64,000 bases of DNA, from positions 1 to 64,000 of the forward strand of contig JAVTVY010018927.1 of assembly GCA_036873755.1 (NCBI GenBank). Reading direction: 5' to 3'. Below the pieces are notes generated by a model. That model saw nothing but the letters and a program-made list of their open reading frames with translations, ran no database searches and was not told where the DNA came from. Both the position numbers and the translations under genes were made by a program. Below, one piece after another: positions 13,301 to 25,050 of this stretch. Every line of letters begins with the position of its first letter. Position 1 is the stretch's first letter. The stretch comes from Hanleya hanleyi. Taxonomy: Eukaryota; Mollusca; Polyplacophora; Lepidopleurida; Hanleyidae.

Positions 13301-15078
13301 TCATTTGCAGCTATATTCGGTGGCATGAATTATTACTTCGTTGATTTGCGTTCAGACTTCAATTCTCCTACGTCAGTCGCTTAAAAGCTGTCGATCGACA
13401 CATCATTGGTTTCAGATATTACCATTTTCACTGAACAGTATTTACATGTATATACACGTGGAGATCCTTGAATTGCTTATATACCAAGGAAGATGAGCCG
13501 CAACCTTGTCAGTGGTTCAGCTAATTTGCACACAGTCATTGGCGACTGTCTTTGTAAGTAGAAAAATAAGTTCACTACTTCTAGTAATCATTTTATCTAC
13601 CCAATTTAGATAATTCACAAATTGGTGACGAAGTAGACAAGTAATGCATTGTCATTATGATTAACATCGGATAATATTGATATCAAGTTATAGATCATGC
13701 ATCATAAAAACACAACAATTACGTTTCAGAGTTAAGGGAACAAGTCACCAACTTTCGCCGAATAAAGATGTTTAACTTATAGAAATGACAATTTGGTATG
13801 ATGTTTAACTTTACCCCCAAGCAATTCGCATATACGAAAATATGTTTTGAAAGGAAGAATAATTTAACCCTCTGTGGGAATCGAAACAATGACCCTCCAA
13901 TCCCTGTAGTTGCACTTACTGTCTTAGCTATATCGACTCATTAATAATACTCAAAACTGACTTCATGCGCAACTGGTTACAAATACAGAAATGACTATTT
14001 AGTATTTAATGAGTTAGACAACCCTGTGAGCGAACAATACATCATAGTTGTGCAGTTATATTGTGCACTTTCGGTTACACGCATGAAATTTGGCGCATAT
14101 AGCTATTTTGACTGATCCTCTTTCGGAACACTCCATCCTCATTCTCGCAAGCCAGGGCCTTGCTTCGCTGGTATTGATGTTCCCGTCCACTTCGGCACTC
14201 AGACGCCTTTTAGATTAGCAAAAATCACTCCCGTAAATTCAATACTTATGTGTAGCAGCAGACAATGGGCAGAAACATATTGCATTTGACATCATTCTCT
14301 CAAGTCAGAGCCCATTTCTGCTAGAATTTATTGGTTCTACACATAACAATTTACGTTACTTTGTCAATCAGTTTTACGAATGGAATCACGTCATATATTA
14401 GTAGATATTAACAAGTGATCTATTTGACCTCGTTGTCAAATCTCGAATATCAAGACTGTCACAGGCCTCAATTTGAATAGTAAAATGTGTCATTGTGCCT
14501 TTTGTACAGTTCGATAAATCCTTCAACCCCATTCCGTAGTTTCACAGATCAAATTGATAGACCCGATACTAAATTCATTGAAAATTAACTTTGAAGGAAA
14601 TATAAATTTTCCATTTCGCTCGGCAAAGTAAGCGAGAAGGGAGACTGAAGAGCGTATATTTTCGCGCTATGACTAAATCCTTGAAATATATTTGAAGTTC
14701 CAATTATTTGAAAGCCTTTTTGATTTGTTTAAATCAACGGCTGATCCGAATGTTTTTAAACTTGGCATACACGATACTTGTACCAAGACATTGCCAAAGT
14801 GATCATTGTGAGTTCGTCTGTCAATTCAGTATAGACGACACGGACCAGTCAAAATCGTTGGACTTTGAATGGGGAAAGTGAATATATATAGCATCAGATC
14901 TATTACGCAATTCCTACAATTGTGGGTTAGTAGTTGGAAATTACTTCCCTTGGCATGAAAACACTGGCAGACGGCGCTTTTTTTCTACAATTACCACTAC
15001 CTCCGCTGATATGCCTTTCACTGTATTATTGCCACTGCCGCAGGTTTTGACTACAATGTAGTCATTTCTCACTTGTTA
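10365..15078. repeat. Imperfect tandem segmental duplication
   Basis: Copy A (10365-13176) and copy B (13180-15078) share collinear blocks: 10365-10590 with 13180-13405, 11050-12050 with 13412-14445, and 12540-13176 with 14445-15078, at roughly 90% identity. Segments 10590-11050 and 12050-12540 are absent from copy B. No gene is recognised in either copy. Confidence 0.85.
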
Positions 15079-15560
15079 TTCAAGAATTTCCGATATCGGA
15101 ATTAAAATTTCTGATATCCGAAATTCATGTTCTTCAATTTCCGATATCGTGAATTGAATTCTCGATATCGGAAATTCAATTTCGATATCGCAAATTGCAA
15201 TTTCCGATATCGAAAATATCGATATCGGAAATTCGGAGGCAATTCCCGATATCGGAAATTCAGTTCCCGATATCGTTAATTCAATTTCCGATATCGGAAA
15301 TGCAATTTTCGATATCGGAAATTGTCACTGAATTTCCGATATCGAAACTTTTGGGTTGCTTTGTTGAGGCACGGTCCAAACGATTACTCCATAGAATGGA
15401 AGCATGCGCGTGAGTGAGACAGGCTAAGGGAGGGAACACTTTTCGTAAAGCTTCCAGAGCTTTCATTTCCGATATCGGAAATTCATTGACAATTTCCGAT
15501 ATGGGAAATTCTATTTCCGATATTGGAAATTAGAATTGGAAATGATATCGGAAGTAGAAT
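15078..15560. repeat. Palindromic GATATC minisatellite
   Basis: Degenerate copies of AATTTCCGATATCGGAAATT, roughly every 20-22 bp. About 100 bp of unrelated sequence interrupts them at 15355-15460. Each unit is self-complementary. Confidence 0.9.
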
Positions 15561-15865
15561 TTTATTCTTGAAATTCTTGAATAAAAAGCACTTTGGCTTG
15601 CCATATAGCGCAATCTCCACGGAGTCGTTCGGACCTGTCCTCCCTACTGGGCTCAGGGACGGAGCTCAGCAGTATATGATCGATCACTGGATAGCACAAG
15701 AAACACTAGAATTCAGGACATAATGATGGCGTCTCTATGGAGATCATCAGGGTTGAAAATGGAGAAAATTTGATCAGCAATTATCATTGAGAGCATTAAT
15801 TTTGATCAACATAACCTCTTTGTCCATACAAACACCGTGCCAATTTTACCAGTTAATATCCAAAT
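15561..15865. other. Gene-free spacer
   Basis: Unremarkable; no supported feature. Confidence 0.4.
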
Positions 15866-16192
15866 TTGATCAGTAGTGCTGGTGACCCCTGGTGGCGAGG
15901 CTGGGTGGCGAGGCTGGGCGGCAGCTGTTCAGCATTCAGATTCGTGAGCGCCGCAACGTCCCGTCATTCACATCTCCGCGTACAACACATATTCAATGGC
16001 AAGACAGAAACCCTAGCTGTCAAAGCGGACAGTTTCAAATTCTCTGGCAAGATATTCTTGCGCTCGTTGTGTATGGCGATGCCACTATCACCAAATATAA
16101 TACCTAAGATGTTTTTGCAAACTTCGGTTCAGAAAGATGCACAGCGAAGAGTTCACAAACTCCATTGATTTTGAGGCTGATTACATCTTTAA
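15866..16192. mobile_element. Partial copy of the 34-kb fold-back family
   Basis: Ends in TTGAGGCTGATTACATCTTTAA. Shares TACAACACATATTCAATGGCAAGACAGAAA-type sequence with the inverse of 34200-34290. Left arm not identified. Confidence 0.5.
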
Positions 16193-17450
16193 TGCCGCCT
16201 TCAGCAACATTTCAGCTATATATCCAATTCTATCAAAGAACATTACCTATCTGTCAAACATATAAAAATGAGAGAGAGAGAGAATTTAGCACTGCGTCCA
16301 GTAATGTTACAGGTATACAGTGACGAACAACATCAACCTCTATCTGTAGATCATGAAATATCTAACAAACTTGCACTACAATTCAGTCGTTATTGAACAA
16401 TCTCTCTGACGAGACTTTCCGGTCAATGCTTCTGCGGTCTCCTGACTACAACCACCATGTTAACAAACACATCACAAATCAATCATTGTCAAATAGTTTC
16501 TTAGGAGACTTCCGTTCCAATGGTTGTTCATACGATGGCCTCTGAATCCAACCACCATATCCATATACTCGGCAAAGGGAACTGCAAATTTGGCCTCAAA
16601 GTCCAAAATAACTCTTGTTTATTAGATTCGACCACTTTTTGTTCCTTAAATTTCTCAGTGAATTCACAGCGATATCATCTGAACATATGAAGAATATATT
16701 GTTCATACCCTCTGGAGGAAAATCTTCTTTTAACCAATGTGACGAAGATTCCACATATGATGTTTAGGCCAACCCACTAAGTGGACCAGGTCCCTACATC
16801 CATTTCCTCTCCCAAAGAACACAGTCTCTATCGTCTCAGGTGGGTTTGAGCCGAACTGTGACATGTTCAACAGTTTCGGCTAACTCACCTCCTTCACTTT
16901 CCTGCACAACTTTGACAGCCTCGTTCATGACAAACAATCTTCTCATTCATAAGCACAACTTGCAGTTTTCACCTTCACCTGCTCCCGGACTTCTTCTCCG
17001 TCTTTTCATCATGAACAGTCTGCACCTTCTCACCTCCCATACTTTCAAGTGAACTCTACGTAACATAGGAATATATCACCACGATCAATCTCCATCTGCT
17101 CCACACAATTGTTCCAGCAGCGTCATGCCAAACCCGACCTCTCGGGACAGAATATGGCTTTGCAAAAACGACACGCATGACCGATAGTGTCATCGAAAAC
17201 ATTCACTCGCGCAACAGAGGACAAATCAGCACTTTGTACCCCTCGATTTTATCCAGATAAACTTTTGCATATCCCCTTTAAAATAAACTCAAATAATGAT
17301 GCTCTCACCCACTCAACACTTTACCAAACTTACTAAAAAATCCACAACATTCTCATCATCAACGAAAGGAGTTGTCCACTGAAGCTCCACTGCAACTCGA
17401 CGGGCAGAGAACAGCTAGGGACAATTTCACTGAAAAATCATAAATTATGG
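16193..17450. other. Gene-free stretch, possible decayed retroelement
   Basis: No intact ORF. The minus strand gives broken readings (for example TPFVDDENVVDFLVSLVK near 17350 and CRFCKSHI near 17180) faintly like a retroelement gag/ORF1. Support is weak. Confidence 0.2.
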
Positions 17451-19240
17451 CCAAAATATCAAACCACACAACTCGGTCTGTATGATTTCTTTGGGGTCAC
17501 AGTGACCTTGACCTAAATTTTGGTACACGACAAATCGTCTTCCCTCAATGTATCAATGGACACAAAAAATCATGACTTTTAATGATTTCCTGATTTTGGG
17601 GGTCACAACAGTGACCTTGACCTTTGACCTTGACCTAAATTTTGGTTCATGACAAACCATCTCCCCGTAATTTCTCAATGGATACAATGTATCAATGGAC
17701 ACAAAAAATCATGATTTTTAATGATTTCCCGCACAGTGACCTTGACCTACATTTTGGTACGTGACACATCGTGTCTAATGTATCTACTGACACAAAAAAT
17801 GTTATTTTTAATAATTTCCCGATTTTGGGGTCACTGACCTTTGACCTTGACCTAATTTTTGGTATGCGACACTTAGTCTCCATTTCCGCCTATTGAATCC
17901 ACTCACAAAAAATTAGTAATTTTTAATGATTCCCTGATTTTTAGGTCACACTGACCTTTGACCTGCATTTGGAATGCAACACATCGTTCCCCCCTAGGAC
18001 ATCCACTCACCTAAAATTAGAACTGTAGATAGAAGACTATCAATGATCAATGATTTACTGATTTTAGGCAACAGTGACCTTTGACCTCTGATCTCGACTT
18101 CCAATTTTGGTACGCGACACATCGTCTCCACCTGGCATATCCACTCACAAAAAATGCAACTGTGGATAGAAAACATTCACATATATAGACCGGACACGAA
18201 CACTCCAGTGATTTCCTGTTTTTTAGGCCAGTGACCTTTGACCTCTGGCCTCGACCTTCATTTTGGTTCGCGACACATAGTTTCCCCATAGGGTATCCAC
18301 TCATCAAAAATTAGAACTGTAGATAGAAAACTGTTCCAGATATAGACCGGACACGGGGGACGGACAGACGGACGGAAACCGCCATCACATAATACGTCAG
18401 CCTTTTGGGCGGGCGTATAAAAATTAGCAATTTTTAATGATTTCCCGACTTTTTGGTCACACTCACCTTTGACCTTGATTCTGTCGTCACAGTGACCTTG
18501 ACTATTGACCTGGATCTAAATTTTGGCACATGACAAAACGGCTCCCCGTAATTTCTCAATGGATTGAAAAAATCATGATTTTTAACAATTTCACGATTTT
18601 GGGGTCACAGTGATCTTTGACTACATTTTGGTAGGTGACATCTAGTTCCCCTAATGTATCTACCGACACAAAATGTTATTTTTAATACTCTGATTTTCGT
18701 CATCACAGTGACCTTTGACTTGACCTAATTTTTGATAGAGCCACATATTTCATTTACCCCTTAGCTTGAATCCACTTTACACAAAATTAGAAATTTTGAA
18801 TATCTCCTGATTTTCGGTCACGCTGACCTTGACCTCTGACTTCTACCTACATTCTGTATGCAACACATCGCCCCCCAGGACATCCGCTTATCAAAAATTA
18901 GAACTGTAGATAGAAAACTGTCAATGATCAAAGATTTCTTGATTTTAGGCAAGTGACCTTTGGCCTCGACCTCAATTTTGGTACGCAAACACATCATCTC
19001 CACCTAGCGTATCCACTCACAGAGAATTGCAACTGATTTCCTGTTTTTCAGGCCAGTGACCTTTGACCTCCTTCATTTTGATACGCGACACATCGTCTCC
19101 CCATAGGGTATCCACTCACCAACAATTGGAACTGTAGACAAGAAACTGTCCCAGATGTAGACCGGACACGAGGGACGGACGGACGGACGGAAACCGCCAT
19201 CACATAATACGTCCGCCTTTTGGCGGGCGTATGAAAAGTA
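17450..19240. repeat. TGACCT-rich satellite array 1
   Basis: Degenerate ~120-bp units with TTAATGATTTCCTGATTTT, GGTCACAGTGACCTTGACCT and ATTTTGGTACxxGACACATC blocks. Two terminal modules (18355-18420 and 19155-19235) carry GGACGGACGGACGG and CGTCCGCCTTTTGGCGGGCG, a hairpin at the array ends. Confidence 0.9.
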
Positions 19241-19753
19241 AAGTCATGAGTCAACAATAGGTCTAGATTTGAGCCTTTTCAGCTTTCAAAGACTCGGATA
19301 ATAGTTTCCTACATGACGTATCTACGAAACGTCGCGAACCAATCACAAAATTTGACATAATTCCCAACGCTTCCATCCAATTTTCCTGCTCAGCCGACCA
19401 ATCAACTGTCGTAAATAGCCTGCTGACCAAGAAGGATTCCCGATTGACAGCGTCACTGTTCTTGCTAAGCATTCACGGTTACTCAGCATGATAGAAGTTA
19501 CTCCATCCAAAGTTTTGTGTTTTTCAGCAACCGCCTTGACCTGCTGCCGTTCACATGCAGCGCCACAAAGTTAATGTTGGAATTTTGTCAATAGAACGGG
19601 TTCTCCAATGGGCTCCATATGAAACTGGTATTCTCCACACAGGCCAGGATAAGTTGCTTGGACAGTTCCCGAAAATATTTTTTTTTTGTTGGTTCTCATA
19701 TTCCCTGTGGAGACAGAACAATTTGGTTTGCAAACATCCGAGGGAATATATAG
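19241..19753. other. Gene-free spacer
   Basis: Short ORFs on both strands show no recognised domain. Confidence 0.4.
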
Positions 19754-19759
19754 GGTTGT

Positions 19760-21128
19760 TATGATGGCCGAGAGGGGCCATCGCGTCTTTCATTTCTAAT
19801 TTAACGCGATGGAGCGATGGAGCTATGCGATGCGCGATGGAGCTATGCGATGGAGCGATGGAGCTATGCGATGAAAAGTCGATGAAAAGTCGCGCTATGC
19901 GATGCGCGATGAGGCTATGCGATGGAGCTATGCGATGCGCGATGGAGCTATGCGATGAAGCGATGGAGCTATGCGATGAAAAGTCGATGAAAAGTCGCGC
20001 TATGCGATGCGCGATGAGGCTATGCGATGGAGCTATGCGATGCGCGATGGAGCTATGCGATGGAGCGATGGAGCTATGCGATGAAAAGGCGATGAAAAGT
20101 CGCGCCATGCGATGCACTGATGAGGCTATGCGATGGAGCTGGAGCGATGAAGCATGCGATGAAAGATGGAGCATGGAGCTGGCGCGATGGAAAATCAGAA
20201 ATGAAAGACGCGATGAAAATGCGATGGAAAATGAGAAATGAAAGACGCGATGAAAAATCAGAAAGAAATTAAAGACGCGATGAAAATGCGATGGAAAATC
20301 AGAATGAAAGACGCGATGAAAATGCGATGGAAAATCAGAAATGAAAGACGCGATGAAAAATCAGAAATGAAATTAAAGACGCGATGAAAATGCGATGGAA
20401 AATCAGAAATGAAAGACGCGATGAAAATGCGATGGAAAATCGCATTTTCATCGCGTCTTTCATTTCTGATTTTCCATCGCATTTTCATCGCGTCTTTAAT
20501 TGATCATGTCAAGAACACAGTCATAGATATTTTATATTTGTTGGGGAGCCGAACACAGAGCCAGATTTTGAATGATGCTTTTTGGAAAGTAAACGAACAT
20601 GCGCAATGACTTTTCATCGCATAGCTCCATCGCTCCATCGCTCCATCGCATTTCCATCGCGTCTTTCATTTCTGATTTTCCATCGCATTTTCATCGATTT
20701 TTCATCGCGTCTTTCATTTCTGATTTTCCATCGCATTTTCATCGCGTCTTTCATTTCTGATTTTCCATCGCATAGCTCCATCGCTCCATCGCTCCATCGC
20801 CTTTTCCTCGCATAGCTTCATCGCTCCATCGCATAGCTCCATCGCTCATCGCATAGCTCCATCGCATAGCCTCATCGCGCATCGCATAGCGCGACTTTTT
20901 ATCGCATAGCTCCATCGCTCCATCGCATAGCTCCATCGCGCATCGCATAGCTCCATCGCATAGCCTCATCGCGCATCGCATAGTGCGACTTTTCATCGCA
21001 TAGCTCCATCGCTCCATCGCTCCACTCCATCGCGCATCGCATAGCTCCATCGTTCCATCGCATAGATCCATCGCTCCATCGTGTTAAATTAGAAATGAAA
21101 GACGCGATGGCCCCTCTCGGCCATCATA
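19760..21128. mobile_element. 1.37-kb fold-back element made of CGATGG minisatellite
   Basis: The termini TATGATGGCCGAGAGGGGCC and its inverse pair over 53 bp with one mismatch. A 6-bp direct repeat GGTTGT flanks them (19754-19759 and 21129-21134). The left arm is built of GATGGAGCTATGCGATG and GAAAATCAGAAATGAAAGAC units, the right arm of their reverse complements. About 105 bp of unique sequence lies at 20506-20610. ORFs of 100-207 codons here are repeat translation. Confidence 0.9.
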
Positions 21129-21134
21129 GGTTGT

Positions 21135-22370
21135 TGTTTTTTCAACCGCTCCACGGCTTTGGTGTGCTTCAATCGTATGGCTGCATTTGGTTTCACTTTA
21201 CGGAGTTACAGAACTGTCTCTTGGATTAGGATCTTGTAGTTGGGCACGTGCTCTTCTTCATTCGTGGCCACCATCTCGGTTTCTCCTGGTGTTGAAATAT
21301 GTGAAATATATGTACATCCGTCCTTTGAACCTCCAATTGACCATTCCGTAATGTAAGCCTTGATCTCGGATGTATGAACAAGGAACACCTTTTTGGGCTT
21401 TCAGAAACTTTTGGAACAGGTGTTATATTGGTATATATCGGGTATAGGCATGTATACCAAGTCTAAACTATATACCGGTAGTGTACTATTTCTAGAATGT
21501 GCGAACAATAAATCACTAGCTGGAGAGTGCAAATACATCCAGTCCAATTCCACTATGCAAAATGTAACAATTGCGAGTTACCATAGCTGAAATACTGTTT
21601 TAATTTTCTGGATCTCCTGAATTTCAATTGATCCAGAATATTTCAAGCATACTTGTATTGTACAAACATAACTTAATTCACGTAAGACATTTTCTGACCG
21701 ATAACAGTAAATACATGATGTACCTTCAGTATCACGTGTGAAATCAGAATTTGAGATTAGGATTTGAATTGAAATGTCAAAAGCATGCCGAACAAGAGCC
21801 CAAGGGGCTTCAATATACGCCCGTATATCTGGAATTACATTGGTCCAAATTTCAAGGTTGTTTAATAGCCTGCATTCCAATTGGTAACTAGCAATCCAGA
21901 GAAAGGTCTACGATTTTGTGCTTCTGAGAATGTAACATAAATTACATCTTATATTGAATGACAAACGAAAATGAGCTCAACTCTTGGTAACTAGTTGACC
22001 TTGAAGCAAGAGCCGAGAGCTCAAATATCCCACACTGAAATCGACAATAGTCAAACACAAGAAAATAGTAGTTTTCCTGCAAATGGATTCCTTTCATGCG
22101 AGATAATTTTTCATGAAAGAAGAAAGTGATAAAGTAAACCTTTGTTCTTCAGTTAATAAACAGGTATGAAGTTCATAAAGGACCGCTCTCCCCGTTAAAT
22201 TAGTAAATGTATGGTTTTTATTTCACAACAGTTTAACTAAATGTAGCTGTTTCATACATGGAAGACAATTCCACAGGATAGATGCCATTATGGCATATAC
22301 ATGTAAGGGAGAGAACTCTGAATATTCCAACCAAACACATATAGTCAGCTAAACTGGATTCAGTTTTGGA
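21135..22370. other. Gene-free stretch
   Basis: AT-rich; no supported gene, RNA or repeat. Confidence 0.4.
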
Positions 22371-24110
22371 GGCCTGTGACCTTGACCTTTGACCGATTGA
22401 TGTATAGCTCCTCTTTGCCATGTGAGTAAGGTATACTCAAAGTTTGGTACCAATCCATACCTTGAAGCTAGAGTTATCGCATGGACAAATGTTAATGGAT
22501 GAATGGATAGAACGCAACATAGCATTACATGACCTCGCCTTCGACAGGCATATGAAAATATGACGTAATGATTTCCTGATTTTGAGGTCACAGTGACATT
22601 GACCTTTGACCTTGACCTAAATTTTGGTACACGACACATCGTCTTCCCTCAATGTATCAATGGGCACAAAAAAAATCACGATTTTTATAAATCTCATGAT
22701 TTTGGGGGTCACAGTGACCTTGATCTACATTTTGGTACATGACACATCCTGTCCCCCTAATGTATCCACGGACACAAAAAAAAAAATTCAAAGATTTCTT
22801 GATTCTGGAGTCAGTGACCTTGACCTAAATTTTGGAACATGATAAACCATCTCCCCGTAATTTCTCAATGGACTCACAAAATCATGATTTGTAACAATTT
22901 CACGATTTTGGGGTCAGTGACCTTGACCTACATTTTGGTGTGTGACACATCGTGTCCCCCTAATGTATCTACTGACACAAAAAAATGTTATTTTTAATAA
23001 TTTCCTGATTTTGAGGTCACAGTGACCTTTGACCTGGACTTATTTTTTGGTATGCGACACTTCATTTCCTCCTATTGAATCCACTCACCAAAATTTTTGT
23101 AATTTTTAAAGATTTTTACATCACACTGACCTTTGACCTTGATTCTGGGGTCACAGCGATCTTGATTATTGACCTGGATCTAAAGTTTGGTACATGACAA
23201 AACGGCTACCCGTAATTTCTCAATGGGCTCAAAAAATCATGATTTTTGACCATTTCACGATTTTGGGGTCACAGTGACCTTGACCTTTGACCTTGACCTA
23301 CATTTTGATATGTGCACATCGTGTCCCCCTAATGTATCTACTGACACAAAGAAATGTTATTTTTAATAATTTCCTGATTTTGGGGACAGTGACCTTTGAC
23401 CTTCACCTATATTTTGGTATGTGACACTTCATTTCTCCATTGAATCCACTCACAAAAAATTATAAATTTTTAATGATTTCCTAATTTTTCAGTCACACTG
23501 ACCTTTGACCTCTGACCTCGACCTACATTTCTTAGGCAACACATCGTTCTCCCCTAGGGCATCCACTCACCAAAAATTAGAACTGTAGATAGAAAACTGT
23601 CAACGATCAATGATTTCCAGATTTTAGGCAACAGTGACCTTTGACCTCTGACCTCGACCTCAATTTTGGTACGCGACACATGGTCTCCACCTAGTGTATC
23701 CACTCACAAAAATTGCAACTGTGGATAGAAAACGTTCACAGATATAGACCGGACACGAACAATTCAGTGATTTCCTGTTTTTTAGGCCAGTGACCTTTGA
23801 CCTCTGATCTTGACCTTCATTTTGGTACGCGACACATCGTCTCCCCATAGGGTATCCACTCACCAAAAATTAGAACTGTAGACAGAAAACTGTCCCAGAA
23901 AAAGACCGGACACGACGGACACCGCCATCACATAATACGTCCACCTTTTGGCGGGCGTATAAAAATTAGTAATTTTTAATGATTTCCTGTTTTTTAGGTC
24001 ATACTGACCTATGACCTTGATTCTGGGGTCACAGTGACATGGACTATTGACCTGGATCTAAATTTTGCTACATGACAAAACGACTCCCCGTAATTTCTCA
24101 ATGGACTCAA
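22370..24110. repeat. TGACCT-rich satellite array 2
   Basis: Same family as 17450-19240. It includes the terminal CCGGACACGACGGACACCGCC and GTCCACCTTTTGGCGGGCGT module at 23905-23965. Confidence 0.9.
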
Positions 24111-24564
24111 TTTTTTTTAAACAATTGCACGATTTTCTTTCTTTCTTTGTTTTTTTTTTCTTTCTTTCTTTCGTATATATTTTTTTTTCCGCAAAAGTGG
24201 TACGGCCATGGCCGTACCTGCCGTACCGCTTCCGACGCCCTTGAATAGTGAAGGATGTATTTTTCCCCCAAAGACGTCAACCATGGTTTCTACCATGCAT
24301 AAACCAATCCAAGTTGTTCCAGAGACAACCAGCAGCTTCTTTGCGACGGACGCAAAGGTGTTCTCTTGCACCAGTCGTGGAACAGTCTGATTATTCACTT
24401 TTATTACAAGACCATTGGTTCAATTCGGTGAAACCCATCCAGAGGTTAAATAGCCCATCCATAGGTCAATAGCGGAGCAGTCCAGAATATTATGACTGCA
24501 CACTTCACCTACACCAAGATCAAATCAAATCATTTCGTGCTCGCCGATTTAAATGACGGGATGG
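24111..24564. other. TTTC-rich tract and spacer
   Basis: 24130-24190 is a TTTC/T-rich low-complexity tract, followed by a GGTACGGCCATGGCCGTACC palindrome (24201-24220). No gene is seen. Confidence 0.5.
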
Positions 24565-25050
24565 AAGGACCTGGTACGATTTAGCAAGGATTTGGCCCAT
24601 GAGATGCAGTCCCAAAGTCCCAAAATGAAATCACATATGAAAGAATGTTTCGGTTATCTTAGAAAACACCTTGTGATATGCTTTAAGTGCGAGGTCTTCA
24701 GGTGAAAAATGCTCATTTTTATCTCTGTAAACATATGAAGCCAGTCAAGAACCAAAATATTTTCTACCGACATTTCTTGTCAATGGGTTGTTTTGTCCAA
24801 AAACCGTTTTGGTTCTGGGCTGGATTCATAGGATAGAAACTATTTTGCAAAAACACACTAATTTAAGATGCTGTAATTCAGGAACCCATAATTACTCTGA
24901 ACATACAACCAGACAGTATTTTCTAAGACAATTTAAAGATTAATTCAGATTTATATTCCCTATTGGGACTTTGGCTGCATCTAAAGCGGTCCAAATTTTC
25001 ACTGTTCTCTATTGCTATGCCAGATCCTTTCAATAGGGGAGCTCTCTTAG
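24565..25050. mobile_element. Diverged copy of the 41.8-kb MITE
   Basis: AAGGACCTGGTACGATTTAG, CCAAAATGAAATCACATATG and GTAAACATATGAAGCCAGTC match the left arm of the MITE at 41832-42413. The right arm is degraded. Confidence 0.6.

Noticed and set aside
15078..15560. CRISPR-like array
   Set aside because: Units are palindromic and contiguous with no constant-length unique spacers, in a eukaryotic context.
16550..17430. Minus-strand retroelement ORF1/gag
   Set aside because: Only scattered motif-like pieces in different frames with many stops. Kept only as a weak note in the features.
19551..21071. Histidine/serine-rich and CDGAMELCDE-type ORFs as genes
   Set aside because: They are repeat translation within the fold-back minisatellite, mirrored in both arms.
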